64,000 bases of DNA from Cycas panzhihuaensis (lineage: Eukaryota; Cycadophyta), in contig CM041465.1 in assembly GCA_023213395.1 (NCBI GenBank), positions 132,067,741-132,131,740 on the forward strand, given 5' to 3'. The notes below the pieces were generated by a model that worked only from the letters and a program-made list of their open reading frames with translations, searched no databases and was not told the origin of the DNA. This document shows, in pieces, positions 11,401-21,006 of the stretch (position 1 is its first letter; every line of letters begins with the position of its first letter). Position numbers and translations under genes: made by a program.

Positions 11401-11860
11401 GATTGGGCAGGTTGTCAGGATAGTCAGAGATCCACCTCGGGTTACTGCTTTACCCTTGGTTCAGGAGCTGTTTCGCGGAGTTGCAAAAAGCAACCCAATG
11501 TTACCTTATCCTCCAAGGCGAATACAAAGGCTGCATCGGTGACTTGTGAGACTATCTGGCTACGACGGATTCTTGGGGATCTTGACTTGAGGAAAATCAC
11601 CCCACCAGGATATACTTTGACAATCAAAGTGTACTCAAGTTAGCCAAGAATCCAGTTTTTCATGTACGGACCAAACACATCGAGGTTCATTATCACTTCA
11701 TCAGAGAGCATGTATAGAATGGTGAGATAAACCTCCGATCTGAGACCTCTGAGGAGGAGCAGACAACAAATATCTTTACCAAGCCTCTTGGTAGAGAAAA
11801 ATTTGTAAAATTCAGGGATGGTCTTGGTGTCCAACTTAACATTGTAAATAGTAAGGGGGG
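8476..11860 (+). pseudogene. pol: Copia-1 pol remnant (protease-integrase-RT-RNase H)
   Basis: Order of domains is the copia order. Protease has WIIDSGASRHMTG near 8709-8745, active site DSGA intact. The integrase zinc region is near 9124-9240 (HHRLGH, CEACIMG), with core acidic residues in [16 protein letters not shown] and VFEHMNRT between 9312 and 9630. RT starts near 10360 and has AFLNGD-type motif, YGLKQAP near 10765 and YVDD near 10902-10913. RNase H has SDSDWAGC near 11395. Stops at 8928, 9303, 9421 and 10786 and a frame change near 10500 disable it. Longest open runs are 9621-10421 and 10819-11643. Confidence 0.92.
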
Positions 11861-11861
11861 G

Positions 11862-12381
11862 TGTTAAACCTTATGTTTACATGTTAAGTATGTACTTTAT
11901 TCTTTTATTCTTTCATTCATTATTTTGTACTTTATGGGGTGACTAATCACTTAAGTGATAAAGTGCACACCCACTTTCATCTTAGTGACATAACATTGTA
12001 ACTAAAGGGTCAAATGGAGCCTCATGCTTTTTTTGTTCACTTGAGAGCCTAATGGACACGTGTCCCTCATGCATGACATGCAAGCCATGCATTGCATGTA
12101 CCTTGGATGTTTGCCACTTGGCAAACATCCAGCGTTAGGTAACCTCAGTTACTCTATATATTGAGACCTCTCCTCATGTCTCACATGTAGAGTTGATGTG
12201 TAATGTTATGCTGCCATTTTGCTAATCAATTGGTATTCTTTGGAGTAGGACTAATTCCTTCTCCTCACATCTTGGTATTCCTCGATCTTGCTCTTATGCC
12301 ATTTAGAACTAGAGGTGAACTATCTTCAAGATCTTGGCTTTGTAAGTTTTAGGCACTTTAATCCTTTGGCCTGTTTTCACA
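11862..12381 (+). repeat. Copia-1 3' LTR (520 bp)
   Basis: It follows the polypurine tract AGTAAGGGGGGG at about 11850-11861 and begins TGTTAAACCTTATG. It ends CTGTTTTCACA. It carries the family hairpin at 12104-12131 and an ACACGTGTCC word near 12057, an ABRE/G-box-like motif; the 5' copy has CACATG there. Confidence 0.9.
12104..12131 (+). repeat. LTR hairpin, Copia-1 3' LTR
   Basis: Thirteen-base perfect arms TGGATGTTTGCCA / reverse complement around loop CT. It matches the 5' LTR copy except at the outermost pair. Confidence 0.8.
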
Positions 12382-13183
12382 TGTCTTTTCTCATTTTGGT
12401 ATGCCAAAGGAGATTGTTAGTGATCATTATCCCAAGTTCACTGTAGCATTTTGGGTAGAATTCTTTAAAGCTTTGGAAACTTTATTATATTTCAGTAGTG
12501 GGGATCACCACTTAAGCGATAGCTAAGTAGAGAGAGTTAATCAAGTATCAGAGGACATGTTAAGGGCACATGTCATAGAACATCAGACTAGTTGGGAGGA
12601 GAGGTTATCCTTAATAGAGTTTGCCAACAATAATAGTGTGCAATCATCCTTGAAAATGTTTTCTTTTAAGCCAATGTTGGGTTATGATTCGATAACTTTA
12701 TTTTTCTCTTGGTATTGTTCAAATCAAGGTGCAATCGATTAATGAAATTTTCGAAGATATGGCGGCTATAATAACTAGTTGCAAGGAAATTTTCAAAAAG
12801 TCCCAAGATAGAACCAATTTTTATGTAGACCAAGTCTAGACACTGTAAGCTTTTGAAGTGGGTGAATAGGTTTTCCTCTGAGTAAAACTAGGAAGTAATT
12901 CACTATCCACATGAAAGTATTCCAAGTTATCTTCATGGTATTGTGGACCCTTTCAGGTGTTGGAAAAGGTTGGTGATGTGGCTTATCATTTGTAAGTGTC
13001 ATCACATGTGAAGGTACACCCAGTTTCCATGTTAGTTGGTCAAAGAAAGCTTTCTCATATTTGACGAAATCATTTCCATGATCATGGATGTCCAAGATGT
13101 TGATCCCAATGTGAATGAACCAGGAAGGATTTTGGATACTTGAACTTGAATGCTACTAAGTAGAGAAACTGTCAAGTACTTGA
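12382..13183 (+). pseudogene. pol: G0 pol piece 2: integrase core and C-terminal domain
   Basis: The frame resumes with FSHFGMPKEIVSD (12387 on), the gypsy integrase region holding the second catalytic Asp. It continues through the third-acid region (WEERLSLIEFANNN, 12593-12634) and helix (SCKEIFKKSQDR near 12777-12815). The GPF motif and GDVAYHL near 12948-13000 mark the GPF/Y C-terminal domain. Stops and frame changes are scattered. It is cut by the Copia-2 3' LTR and resumes at 52090. Confidence 0.8.
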
Positions 13184-13768
13184 TGTTGAAGATGGCATTC
13201 AACCTTCACATCAAATGATGATGAACACAACCCTTAGGATCTCTATGAAGAGTAAGTTGGCTAGCATAGGAAGATGATTAACATCAACAATAAGTAGCTA
13301 AGAATATGGGCACTTGAGTAAGCATCAAGCAAATGAACTCAAGCACAAGAAGAACACAAAATATGGAGGAGTAGGAATTTGTTCTTACCCCAAAATAAGC
13401 AAGATTGACTTGGATTTAAACTAGTAGCATAACAATACAATATTCATTGACATCATGTGATATATGAGGTTTGACCTCCTTATATAGAAGTGAAGGAGGA
13501 TCTTGGGTGGTTGGATGTTTGATAAGTGTCAAACATCCAAGCTATGCCCTTTACATGTGGGACAAGTGTCCCTTGGGCTCTCTTTGTGAGTAAAAGTACA
13601 TGAGGGTACATTGACCCTTAAGTTACAATGTTGTGTAACTAGAACAAATGTGGGTGTGTACTTTATCATATTAGGTGATAAGTCACCCTTACATAGTGTT
13701 ATATAAAGTACATCAATAATACAATATAAAGCACAATACTTAAAATATAAATATAAAGGTCTTAACAA
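13184..13768 (-). repeat. Copia-2 3' LTR (585 bp)
   Basis: On the plus strand it starts TGTTGAAGATGG and ends GGTCTTAACA. The polypurine tract (read on minus as CATTAAGAGGATT) is at 13769-13781. The family hairpin is at 13511-13540 with one pair out of register (TTGGATGTTTGATA against TGTCAAACATCCAA). Confidence 0.88.
13511..13540 (-). repeat. LTR hairpin, Copia-2 3' LTR
   Basis: TTGGATGTTTGATA, loop AG, TGTCAAACATCCAA; thirteen of fourteen pairs match, the odd one a T-G on the plus strand. Confidence 0.72.
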
Positions 13769-13789
13769 ATCCTCTTAATGTTTACAATG

Positions 13790-14134
13790 TTAAATTGGAC
13801 ACCAAGACCACCTTTGAATTTCTCAAATTTTTTTGTACCATGTGGCTTGGTAAAGATGTCTAATAGTTGCTGGTCCATGGGCCTGTAGAAGAGGTCGATC
13901 TCATTGTTTTGCACATGCTCCCTAATGAAATGGCGATGGACCTCTATGTCTTGGTCCTTGCATGAAAAATTGGATTCTTAGTGAACTTGAGCACACTTTG
14001 ATTATCACAATGTAACTTGGTGGGGTGATCTTGCTCAAGTCCAAAGCTCGCTAAGAATCCTCCTAAGCCATATAGCCTCACAAGCTGCATAGACTGCAGC
14101 TTTGCACTTAGCTTCAGTGGAGGACAAGGTAACA
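13790..14134 (-). pseudogene. pol: Copia-2 pol piece: RNase H C-terminus
   Basis: Read leftward from 14134 it gives LSSTEAK, ACEAIWLRRIL, CDNQSVLKF and ARTKT-like words, the copia RNase H end. Its N-terminal continuation is at 38114 onward, where SCKKQLNV stops at the G2 insertion. Frame changes make it non-functional. Confidence 0.8.
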
Positions 14135-14238
14135 TGAAGCGACAAAAACCGATCTTTTGGAAATAAAAGAGCCAAAACAGAGGAAAAGCATGCAAAATAT
14201 ATTCTTTCTACTAAATTGAATACAAATATGAATAATAT

Positions 14239-14631
14239 TGTTAGATTTTAACATGGAAAGCATTCAATACCAACATCAAAACATCAATGAGCAAAGATCA
14301 AAATGTATTAACTCAACATAATCATATCAGAACACTAATGCATCATAGACTCAATATGAGTCTCTATAATGACTTGATTACATACACTACCTCAACCGCT
14401 TTTATATACAACGTAGGTGGGAGAACATACAAGAGATGAGACGCATGTGGGACAAATACCTCTAACCTAGCCAATGACATTTTACCAACTAACCAACCAA
14501 TGATCTTCTACCTTCCCACATAATATTATAATAATGAATGACCCATAGACCCTAATACTTAGGACTATGACTATTAACTCTAAGACACACTTTACTTAGA
14601 CACATATAACAGTAAACATTATACTCTAACA
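14239..14631 (-). repeat. TR-GAG1 3' LTR (393 bp)
   Basis: It starts TGTTAGATTTTAACATGG and ends ACTCTAACA. The polypurine tract, CCTCCCCTTAATG on the plus strand, follows at 14632-14644. Confidence 0.92.
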
Positions 14632-14644
14632 CCTCCCCTTAATG

Positions 14645-15097
14645 TTTAATGTTGAGACTACAAAAACTAGGGACAACATGACACCTAGTGCTAAGGGCTG
14701 ACTGACATGATTGAAACAAACTGACATAGTGTTGTTTGAATTTTCACTGCTTGAGTCTTGGAACTTTTTTGAAGACGATCTCATAAATTTTGTGTTTGAC
14801 CAAAATGCTATAAAACCTATATGTGATGCACATTTTGTTATCGCTTGCTTCCTACTTCATGACTCCTCTTGTGTGTTTCAACTGCAGATGTGGTCTCATT
14901 TGATTTTTGTTTCCTAGATCAAATGAGACAACACACAATTTGAATGTTATGAAGAGAAGTGAATCTTCCTTGTTCCTCTTGAAGTCTGCCAGGACGATCA
15001 ACTTTTTGAGCCAATAAGTACTTTCTTGAAAGGAAAGAAGCAACAATGATCCCTTTCCTAACTTCACCTATTCAGATACATGTCCAGAACTAACAAG
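14645..15097. other. TR-GAG1 3' interior, no clear gene
   Basis: This lies between the gag remnant and the polypurine tract. Short frames on both strands (plus 14711-14917, minus 14852-15067) show no family motif. It may be the eroded gag C-terminal part or 3' untranslated region. Confidence 0.4.
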
Positions 15098-16218
15098 TTA
15101 CTTTGTTCTTTCTATGCCATTCAAGAAATTTTTTGTGCCAAGTATGATGAGAATCTCCATTATGGCCACATGCACATATTTCTCGATTATGGCTACACAA
15201 AGATAGAGCATTACTTTGACATGACTGAGCCTCACGGTTAAGTAGCCTATCCAAAACATACAATGATCTTGATGGACAAGATTTTGATCATATAATATTC
15301 TGCCTAGGTTCCTTCTTTTTTTGAAAGAACCTTCTAGAATCTTTGTAGGGCATGCTATCACAATTTGGATTCTTTCAAAGATGAGAACAGAAGATGTGAC
15401 TGAGTTGAATGTAATCATAGATAGTCTCCAATATGTGCAAATAACTATATGTCTTGACATCATTTGAACCTTGGCAACAAATTTGTCATCGCAAATTAAG
15501 GTAATATTGTCCACATTTTTTGTTAAGGCACTTGTGTCTCCATGAAATATTACCTGTAAAGGTTGTTGTTTAGATTCTTCAACCTCTGCTCTTCCAGCAA
15601 TTCTCAAAGTAGGTTTTCTGTCAACTTGGTGAGGCTTAAGACATTTAGTGAATCCAAATCTTTATTATCTTCATTAGATTTCAAGCAAAGATCATCAAAC
15701 TCTTTTCTAGAGACAGGTTCATGCAACCTTTCATTCGCTTTAGGAATATCATTTGAGTCAATGTGTGGATTGATCTTACCAGAATCAGGCAGAATTTTCG
15801 CTTTCCTCTTTAGCTTCTTCTTTTGATTCCTCATCCTCCTGATATTCTTCTGTACTTCTTCAAGGCCCTTTTCATTTACTTCTACTAACAGATTCTAGGC
15901 CTCTTTAGCTGAGTCAATATTTTGAAGTGTTTGGATAAGAAAATGGTATGAAGGATGAAGATTTTCCTTGTCAAAAGCTGCAATCATTGCGTCAATGGCT
16001 ACTCTATTTTTCTTCTTGAAGGTTACCTCCCCTTATTCATTAATTGAAACAGTTCCAAGCACAATTTTCCATAATCCTTTAATTCTAAAAACACATTCCA
16101 TTTCAATTTTCCAAACTTGAAAATTAACTCCAACATATTTGGGCAAAACTATGTTGGTGTCTATTACCCAAAACTCCTTTTTCTCTGCTACAAAGGTAAT
16201 AACTTCACTTAACTCCAT
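15098..16218 (-). pseudogene. gag: TR-GAG1 gag-like remnant
   Basis: The frame opens at 16218 (MELSEVITF) and has WKIEMECVFRIKGLWKIV at about 16120-16065, the N-terminal copia gag pattern. It matches the intact TR-GAG2 gag in the same place (WTIKMRCLFIARGLWKIV). A second matching stretch, AAFDKENLHPSYHFLIQ and SAKEA, lies near 15985-15900. A lysine-rich then acidic tail follows (15834-15604). A stop at 16033 and others between break it. No zinc knuckle, protease or later domain is visible. Confidence 0.7.
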
Positions 16219-16699
16219 ATTTTATGATTGAGTTGAACGAGAGGACATTACCCAAAGATTATGTCTTCATATCCGTGTCAAGTCAAGTATCTCTACCAAA
16301 TAATTTGTCCTTCTTCCCTTACTATCAATCAAATTTTGATCGAAGTCTTCCTTTGCTTGCTCATTAATTTCTCACATGCAGAAAAATAATCAACTTATAT
16401 CATCATTGAGGCATTACTTCATCACCAACAACGAAGTCACTTTTAAAAAAACGAACTCATAAAGAAATTCACTTAATAGACCAATACCAAGGGCAATAAC
16501 AAATTGGAAAGTTATAAAGGACTAGATATGCCAACCAAGCCTTGATATCTTAATTGTGAAAACGATGAAGTTTTCCTTGTGGACCTGACCAATTTATTAA
16601 ACAACCTTTAAGAAATGAGGCGATAGTTTGAAACCCTAACATACCACCGGATCCGACTAACCTTATATATTTTGATTAAATTTAATTGTAAATATGAAG
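16219..16699. other. TR-GAG1 interior without recognisable gene
   Basis: AT-rich sequence between gag and the captured host segment. In the sense of the element it is upstream of gag, so it is probably leader. Nothing with a recognisable motif is seen. Confidence 0.4.
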
Positions 16700-17192
16700 A
16701 GGCTAGACCCTACCGATTATTATGAGGTGGCATGTCTATTTCTCTCCACGATATACATTTCGTCGATGGATCTTCACCTTTGAGTTCAAGCACCCTTCAT
16801 ATATCCTGTGATGTCTATGATGTGCGGCTTGGTAAGCTCCACAGAAAGTCTGACTGGTGGCAAGATTCCTATTTGCAGATTGGATTTCTAGATCAACGGA
16901 TGACGAGGCAGCATAGAGTTTACCAGGCTTCTTGCAGATCTGCATTCCTCTATTTTCCACGGACTTTACCATGCTTCTCACCGATGAACGCGCGGGTCCT
17001 CCTTGATGCTAACGAGTCATTCAAGTAATAATCCCTATGCGCCCTCTGACGTTGCCCTCGTACACGGGTCTAACCACGAATTGTACCTACCCAATTGGAG
17101 TTGAGAGAAACGGTGATCGAAGGTCAAAATTCGTTACCCAAAATGGCAAATCAGGGACTTCTTGTCATGTGCTTCCTCCTCGGCTCACATGC
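16700..17192 (+). other. Probable 5' flank of the captured host transcript
   Basis: Base composition changes here: it is visibly richer in G and C than the LTR element around it. It runs straight into the thioesterase coding trace at 17193. It holds open frames (16732-17028, 17037-17228) with no family match. It is best read as captured 5' untranslated or N-terminal sequence of the same host transcript, but a second host fragment cannot be excluded. Confidence 0.4.
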
Positions 17193-17863
17193 TTTGAGTA
17201 TGGACGAACACATGTCATTAAACCATAGGGTAAGCATCAGGCCACAATTGTTTGGCTTCACAGTCTTGGAGATATTGGTTCCAGCTGGTCACAGCTCTTG
17301 GAAACGCTTCTGCTTCCCAGTATTAAATGGATATGCCCAACGACTCCTACTCGCCTAGTAGCCCTATTTGGTGGTTTTCCCTGCACTGTATGGTTTGATG
17401 TTGGAGATCTTTCAGATGAAGCTCCAGATGACTTGGAAGGTTTAGATGCTTCGACGGCACATGTGGCTAACCTTTTGTCAATTGAACCTCTGGAAAACAA
17501 ACTTGGAGTTGGAGGTTTCAACATGGGCGCAACACTGCCTTGTATTCAACAACTTGTTGTGTTCATGGGAAGTACGGGAATGGTGATGCATATTGAGTTG
17601 ATATTAGTGCAACTGTTGGTTTAAGTGGTTGGCTTCCTTGTGCAAAGAACTTAAAGAATAAGTTGCAAGGGTCTCAGGAGGTAGCAAAGCGTGCAGAAAC
17701 AATGCCTATTTTGTTGTGCCAGGGGATGATGTTGCCCCTTACAAATTTGGAGAAAAATCTGCTCAGGTTTTTGAGGATGGCTTTGAGAAGTTGCAAAGGG
17801 TTGGATCATTATACACTTTTAGAAGAGATGGATGAGGTTTGTTGATGGTTGTCAGAAAAGCTA
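17193..17863 (+). pseudogene. Captured host acyl-protein thioesterase / carboxylesterase, intronless and inactive
   Basis: Acyl-protein thioesterases are alpha/beta hydrolases that remove fatty acyl groups from proteins. The frame from 17193 reads FEYGRTHVIKP, a stop at 17226-17228, then GKHQATIVWLH, IKWICPTTPTR, GGFPCTVWFDVGDL and DDLEGLDAS, which is the plant thioesterase pattern without gaps. The nucleophile elbow is GGFNMGA: codon 17520-17522 is AAC, so the catalytic Ser of GFSMG is Asn. The oxyanion-side HGLGDNG motif reads HSLGDIG. A frame change near 17536 precedes VGLSGWLPCAKNLKNKL; another near 17720 precedes DDVAPYKFGEKSAQ (acid residue); a third precedes GLDHYTLLEEMDEVC (His). About 220 codons cover nearly the whole family length with no intron, pointing to an mRNA source. 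It is antisense to TR-GAG1 and no poly(A) run is seen. Confidence 0.88.
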
Positions 17864-18060
17864 AGTCTATGCAGTCACATATAGAGAGAGGTTCTATGAT
17901 AGATATTTAAAGAGTGGTTGAGTTCATTCAAGAGAAATTCTTCTGATGCAAGCAACATTAGTTTTCTGATTCTTTCCACTGTATATTTATGATCTTGTGA
18001 AGGACGTCACCCCTTAATAGAGAGAGAGAGCTGAAGATTACCAGGTGGGGATTGCTATCC
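17864..18060 (+). other. Probable 3' untranslated tail of the captured transcript
   Basis: Sequence downstream of the thioesterase stop, with a short GA repeat (AGAGAGAGAGAG near 18021-18033). There is no poly(A) tract or polyadenylation-linked repeat at its end, so the right edge of the captured piece is not fixed. Confidence 0.35.
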
Positions 18061-18649
18061 AAGCGACCATTGCATCATGATCATTTTCAGCTACATACTC
18101 GCTTCTTCCCTTTTTAACAGTAGTAGGGGTATCATCTTCCACACAAATACCTCCTTTATGCAGACGAATCTCCTACAGGGAGTTTGGGCGATCATTCATC
18201 CACGTAGCCCAACCACAATCTTTCTACACAATGCTAATGGGACCAAAGGCTCTCTCACCCTAACACTTACTTGTAATAGGCCTAGGGTTAGGGTTTCACC
18301 AAACCCTAAATCAATGCAAGTAACTAACAAACACAAGCAAGCATATTTCTATAGGCATGCCATTGTAAGCAAAATATGGATCCAATGAACAACCTCCAAA
18401 TATTAGTCCCTTAGACAACTTCAAATGTCATTGTTTCTCCATACATACGGCCTCAACTTCAAGATAAACCATAATACAATGAAGAGGTGATGTTATTTGG
18501 CATGCTTCATAACAAGGCCTTGGAATTCCTCTTTCAATTCGATCTCCCAATCTAGTAACTAACTTGATAGAGCTACCTCCTTGCTTGAACACTTTGTTCT
18601 TCACAGGACTTTTCCTCTCTCAATCTTCTTCTTATAGCGGGATGGCCTA
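18061..18649 (-). other. TR-GAG1 leader, with inverted telo-box words
   Basis: Untranslated sequence next to the primer site. At about 18281-18310 it has GGGTTAGGGTTT followed by AAACCCTAAA, an inverted pair of telo-box-like words, which are common promoter elements in plants. No gene is seen. Confidence 0.5.
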
Positions 18650-18660
18650 CTTTGATACCA
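18650..18660 (-). other. TR-GAG1 primer-binding site
   Basis: On the minus strand it reads TGGTATCAAAG directly against the LTR, one base from the initiator-Met site TGGTATCAGAG. It fixes the direction of the element. Confidence 0.85.
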
Positions 18661-19053
18661 TGTTAGATTTTGACATGGAAAGCATTTAATACCAACATCA
18701 AAACATCAATGAGCAAAGATCAAAATGTATTAACTCAACATAATTAGATTAGAACACTAATGCATCATAGAGTCAACATGAGTCTCCATGATGACTTGAT
18801 TACATACACTACCTCAACCACCTTTATATACAACATAGGTGGGAGAACATACAGGAGATGAGACGCATGTGGGACAAATACCTCTAACCTAGCCAATGAC
18901 ATTTTACCAACTAACCAACCAATGACCTTCTACCTTCCCACAAAATATTATAATAATGAATGACCCTTAGACCTTAATACTTAGGACTATGACTATTGAC
19001 TCTAAGACACACTTTACTTAGACACATATAACATTAAACATTATAATATAACA
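18661..19053 (-). repeat. TR-GAG1 5' LTR (393 bp)
   Basis: Same length as the copy at 14239. Of about 21 differences seen by eye, 14 are transitions, as expected for methylated repeats. Confidence 0.92.
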
Positions 19054-19384
19054 AATATATTGCTTTAAAATATGAACAAATATGTTGAATACTGAAGAAT
19101 ATCAAGTATAACTTACAAAGTTACTTCTATTGATAATTCTTTCCCTTCGAGGCGAGGTTCCCTCCAACACAACTGTAGCCCTAGACCTGAAAATATGGTA
19201 GCCAACACTTCCACATAGATGTTCAAGAATGAGGCCTCAAACTTCTTTAAATAGGTGGCTACTTTGTCATGATGGAAGTCGGCCAGAATGGGGGCAATAC
19301 TAGGAATAATACCACTTGGGAAGTCGGCCAAAAACTGGCATAGAAGTCGACTAGAATATCTTTAGAATTAGGGGGATTGCTACA

Positions 19385-20329
19385 AGTCCCTTCCCTCGAA
19401 AACATGTTTTGCCCTCAAAGCATGGGCAAATTGGGATATTGTTGGATCCATGTTTTCGATTCCCATGTTGAATTTTCTAGATCAAGTGTTTTCCATTTAA
19501 TGAGGTATTCTTTGATGTTCCTCGATCATAGTGCCTTTGTTCGAGTCTCGAGAGTTCTTTTAGGGTCGATGTTAATCTTCCCTTCCTCATCTAATTCCTA
19601 AATTATCGTTTGTGAGGTGATATTTTCCCCTATCTTTTCCTTGACGCAAGATACATGGAAAAAGTTGTGAATCTTGCTTCTGAATGGCAGAGCTAATTTG
19701 TAGGCTACTTCCCCAATTTTTTCAATAACCTGATAGGGTCCGAAAAATTGTGGTGTTAGCTTTTGCTTATTTATCTGCTTCGTAAGGTTGGGGTCTTAAA
19801 AAGACCCAATCCCTGACTATGAAGCTTCTTTCTGATCTATTCAAGTCAGCTTGTTGCTTCATCTTGTTCCTTGCTATATTCAAATTATCTTTTAAAATTC
19901 AAGTCATTTGTTCTACCTATTCTTGCTATTTGCAGACTGACTATACTTGTGGCATCTTAGTCCATGTTAATATTGATGGTGGTTTGTAACTGTACAATGC
20001 TTGGAAGGGTGTCATCTTTGTTGTTGTGCAATAGGTGGTATTATACCACCATTCTGCTAAATGGAGACATTTGTGTCATAAATGGTATTTATCTAAAGAA
20101 AAGTTTTGTATGTATCCTACGGGGCACTTGTTTACTGTTTCTATTTGGCTGTCTATTTGCAGATGGTAAGTTGTGCTTGTGTTTAATTTTGTACTCGCTA
20201 GTTTAAACAGATCTTGGTAGAAGTGACTGGTGAAAATTTTGGGTCTCGATCGCTTACTATGATCTTTGAAAACCCATGTAGGCGATGTATCTCCTTCATG
20301 TATACTTCTGCTACTTGGTTGGCCTTTGC
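19385..20329 (-). pseudogene. pol: G2 pol piece: integrase C-terminal half and tail
   Basis: Read leftward from 20329: AEVYMKEIHRLHGFSKIIVSDRDPKF is the integrase region with the second catalytic Asp, followed by HLQIDSQ and ALYSYKPPSILTW near the third acid, then LNIARNKMKQQADLNR near 19850 and a chromodomain-like IKWKTLDLENSTWE-type end near 19505. Stops are numerous. The first half of integrase is at 34026 onward, on the other side of G3. Confidence 0.8.
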
Positions 20330-20889
20330 TGTAACAACTCCATTAGTCTGGCCAACCTCCCTCACCCTAGGGAAACCGACCTTAATATAGGGCTGAGAAT
20401 ATACTATTATTATTCTTATTCTGTCCAACTTCTTAGAGTGGTTATGGCCGACTTATAGGATAGAATAAACTCCAATTTATGCCTGCATTCTGGCCGACTT
20501 ACTTAGGGACCATTTGATCACCTATTTAAGGGCCTTTGGGACCTCATTCTAGGGCATCATGGTGAATAGTTTGGTTGCCATATTTTGGTCCTAGGGCTGC
20601 AGTATCTAGGAGGGAACCTTGCCTCGAAGAGGGTAGTTATAAGAAGGGACATCTCTGTAAATTGTACTTAATATTTATTCAGTATTATCACATACATCTT
20701 GTACTCTAGATTAACATAATCTTGTATATCTATATTGTATCCATAAGAAGAAATATCACATATTCCTTGTATTTTTGGTTAGTACTTTCTTGTATATTTA
20801 CATTTATAATAGTAGTAGAAGAGGTATTATTGTGTATGTTTTCTCTGTTTTGTTCGTTTTCATTCAAGAGATACCTTGGTGTCGCTACA
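20330..20889 (+). repeat. G3 5' LTR (560 bp)
   Basis: Starts TGTAACAACTCCATTAG and ends GGTGTCGCTACA. It contains DRE-type cores ACCGAC (20375-20380) and GCCGAC (20447-20452, 20493-20498). Confidence 0.93.
20375..20498 (+). promoter_or_regulatory. Cluster of DRE/CRT cores in the G3 5' LTR
   Basis: Three intact A/GCCGAC words lie within 124 bp and a fourth site (CTGTCCAACTT near 20421) is a mutated version; the 3' LTR keeps that one as GCCGAC (33560-33565) and has lost the other three. The inferred ancestor had four. A/GCCGAC is the known core bound by DREB/CBF drought and cold factors. Function here is inferred. Confidence 0.5.
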
Positions 20890-20891
20890 AG

Positions 20892-20903
20892 TGATATTAG
20901 AGC
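20892..20903 (+). other. G3 primer-binding site
   Basis: TGATATTAGAGC, two changes from TGGTATCAGAGC, two bases after the LTR. Both changes are transitions. Confidence 0.8.
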
Positions 20904-21006
20904 TTTGTTCGAAGTGGGTATTTGGCATGTTTTCGCAAGAAAAGATCTAAGAAAAAGATTTCCCAATAGAATAGAGTTAAGGTCAGAGAAAACCGCGACA
21001 AGAAAA

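Larger units (their letters stand above)
4847..12381 (+). mobile_element. Copia-1: full-length Ty1/copia element (7.5 kb)
   Basis: It has two LTRs (4847-5401 and 11862-12381), a primer site, a 2.3 kb leader, gag, protease, integrase, RT, RNase H and a polypurine tract. It belongs to the same family as Copia-2, Copia-3 and the solo LTR at 42880. LTR difference is roughly 3-4 percent by eye plus a 10 bp duplication. It interrupts the G0 integrase: the G0 frame resumes after it with FSHFGMPKEIVSD. I see no target-site duplication (ATTGA on the left, TGTCT on the right); the left LTR end is altered (AGTT for TGTT), so that edge may have eroded. Confidence 0.92.
14239..19053 (-). mobile_element. 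TR-GAG1: non-autonomous gag-only LTR element carrying a host gene copy
   Basis: Two 393 bp LTRs flank a 4.0 kb interior, with a perfect AATAT duplication (14234-14238, 19054-19058). Primer site at the right LTR and polypurine tract at the left LTR show it runs on the minus strand. The interior has a decayed copia-type gag (16218 to about 15098), no pol trace, and an antisense, intronless thioesterase copy (17193-17863). Gag without pol fits the TR-GAG class of plant non-autonomous elements. LTRs differ at 21 of 393 positions by eye. Confidence 0.9.
14135..19384 (-). repeat. G2 3' LTR, split by TR-GAG1
   Basis: The two arms 14135-14238 and 19054-19384 together match the 430 bp 5' LTR at 37684-38113. 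The ends are TGAAG on the left and GCTACA on the right in the plus strand; read as the element it starts TGTAGCAATCCCCC. The polypurine tract AGGGAAGGGACT (minus) abuts at 19385-19396. It holds two GTCGGC words (19278-19283, 19323-19328), the reverse complement of the DRE core GCCGAC. Confidence 0.9.

Noticed and set aside
4847-12381. Endogenous pararetrovirus (caulimovirus-type)
   Set aside because: Direct LTRs, integrase and copia domain order are present; no movement or coat protein trace.
16732-17028. A second captured host gene
   Set aside because: An open frame of 98 codons with no recognisable motif; its position fits 5' flank of the thioesterase transcript, so no separate gene is claimed.
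17298-17624. Thioesterase copy as a working host gene
   Set aside because: In-frame stop at 17226, at least three frame changes and Asn in place of the catalytic Ser, all inside LTR-bounded DNA.
20198-20428. 76-codon minus frame as a separate gene
   Set aside because: It starts inside the G3 LTR and runs into G2 integrase; a chance fusion across the insertion point.
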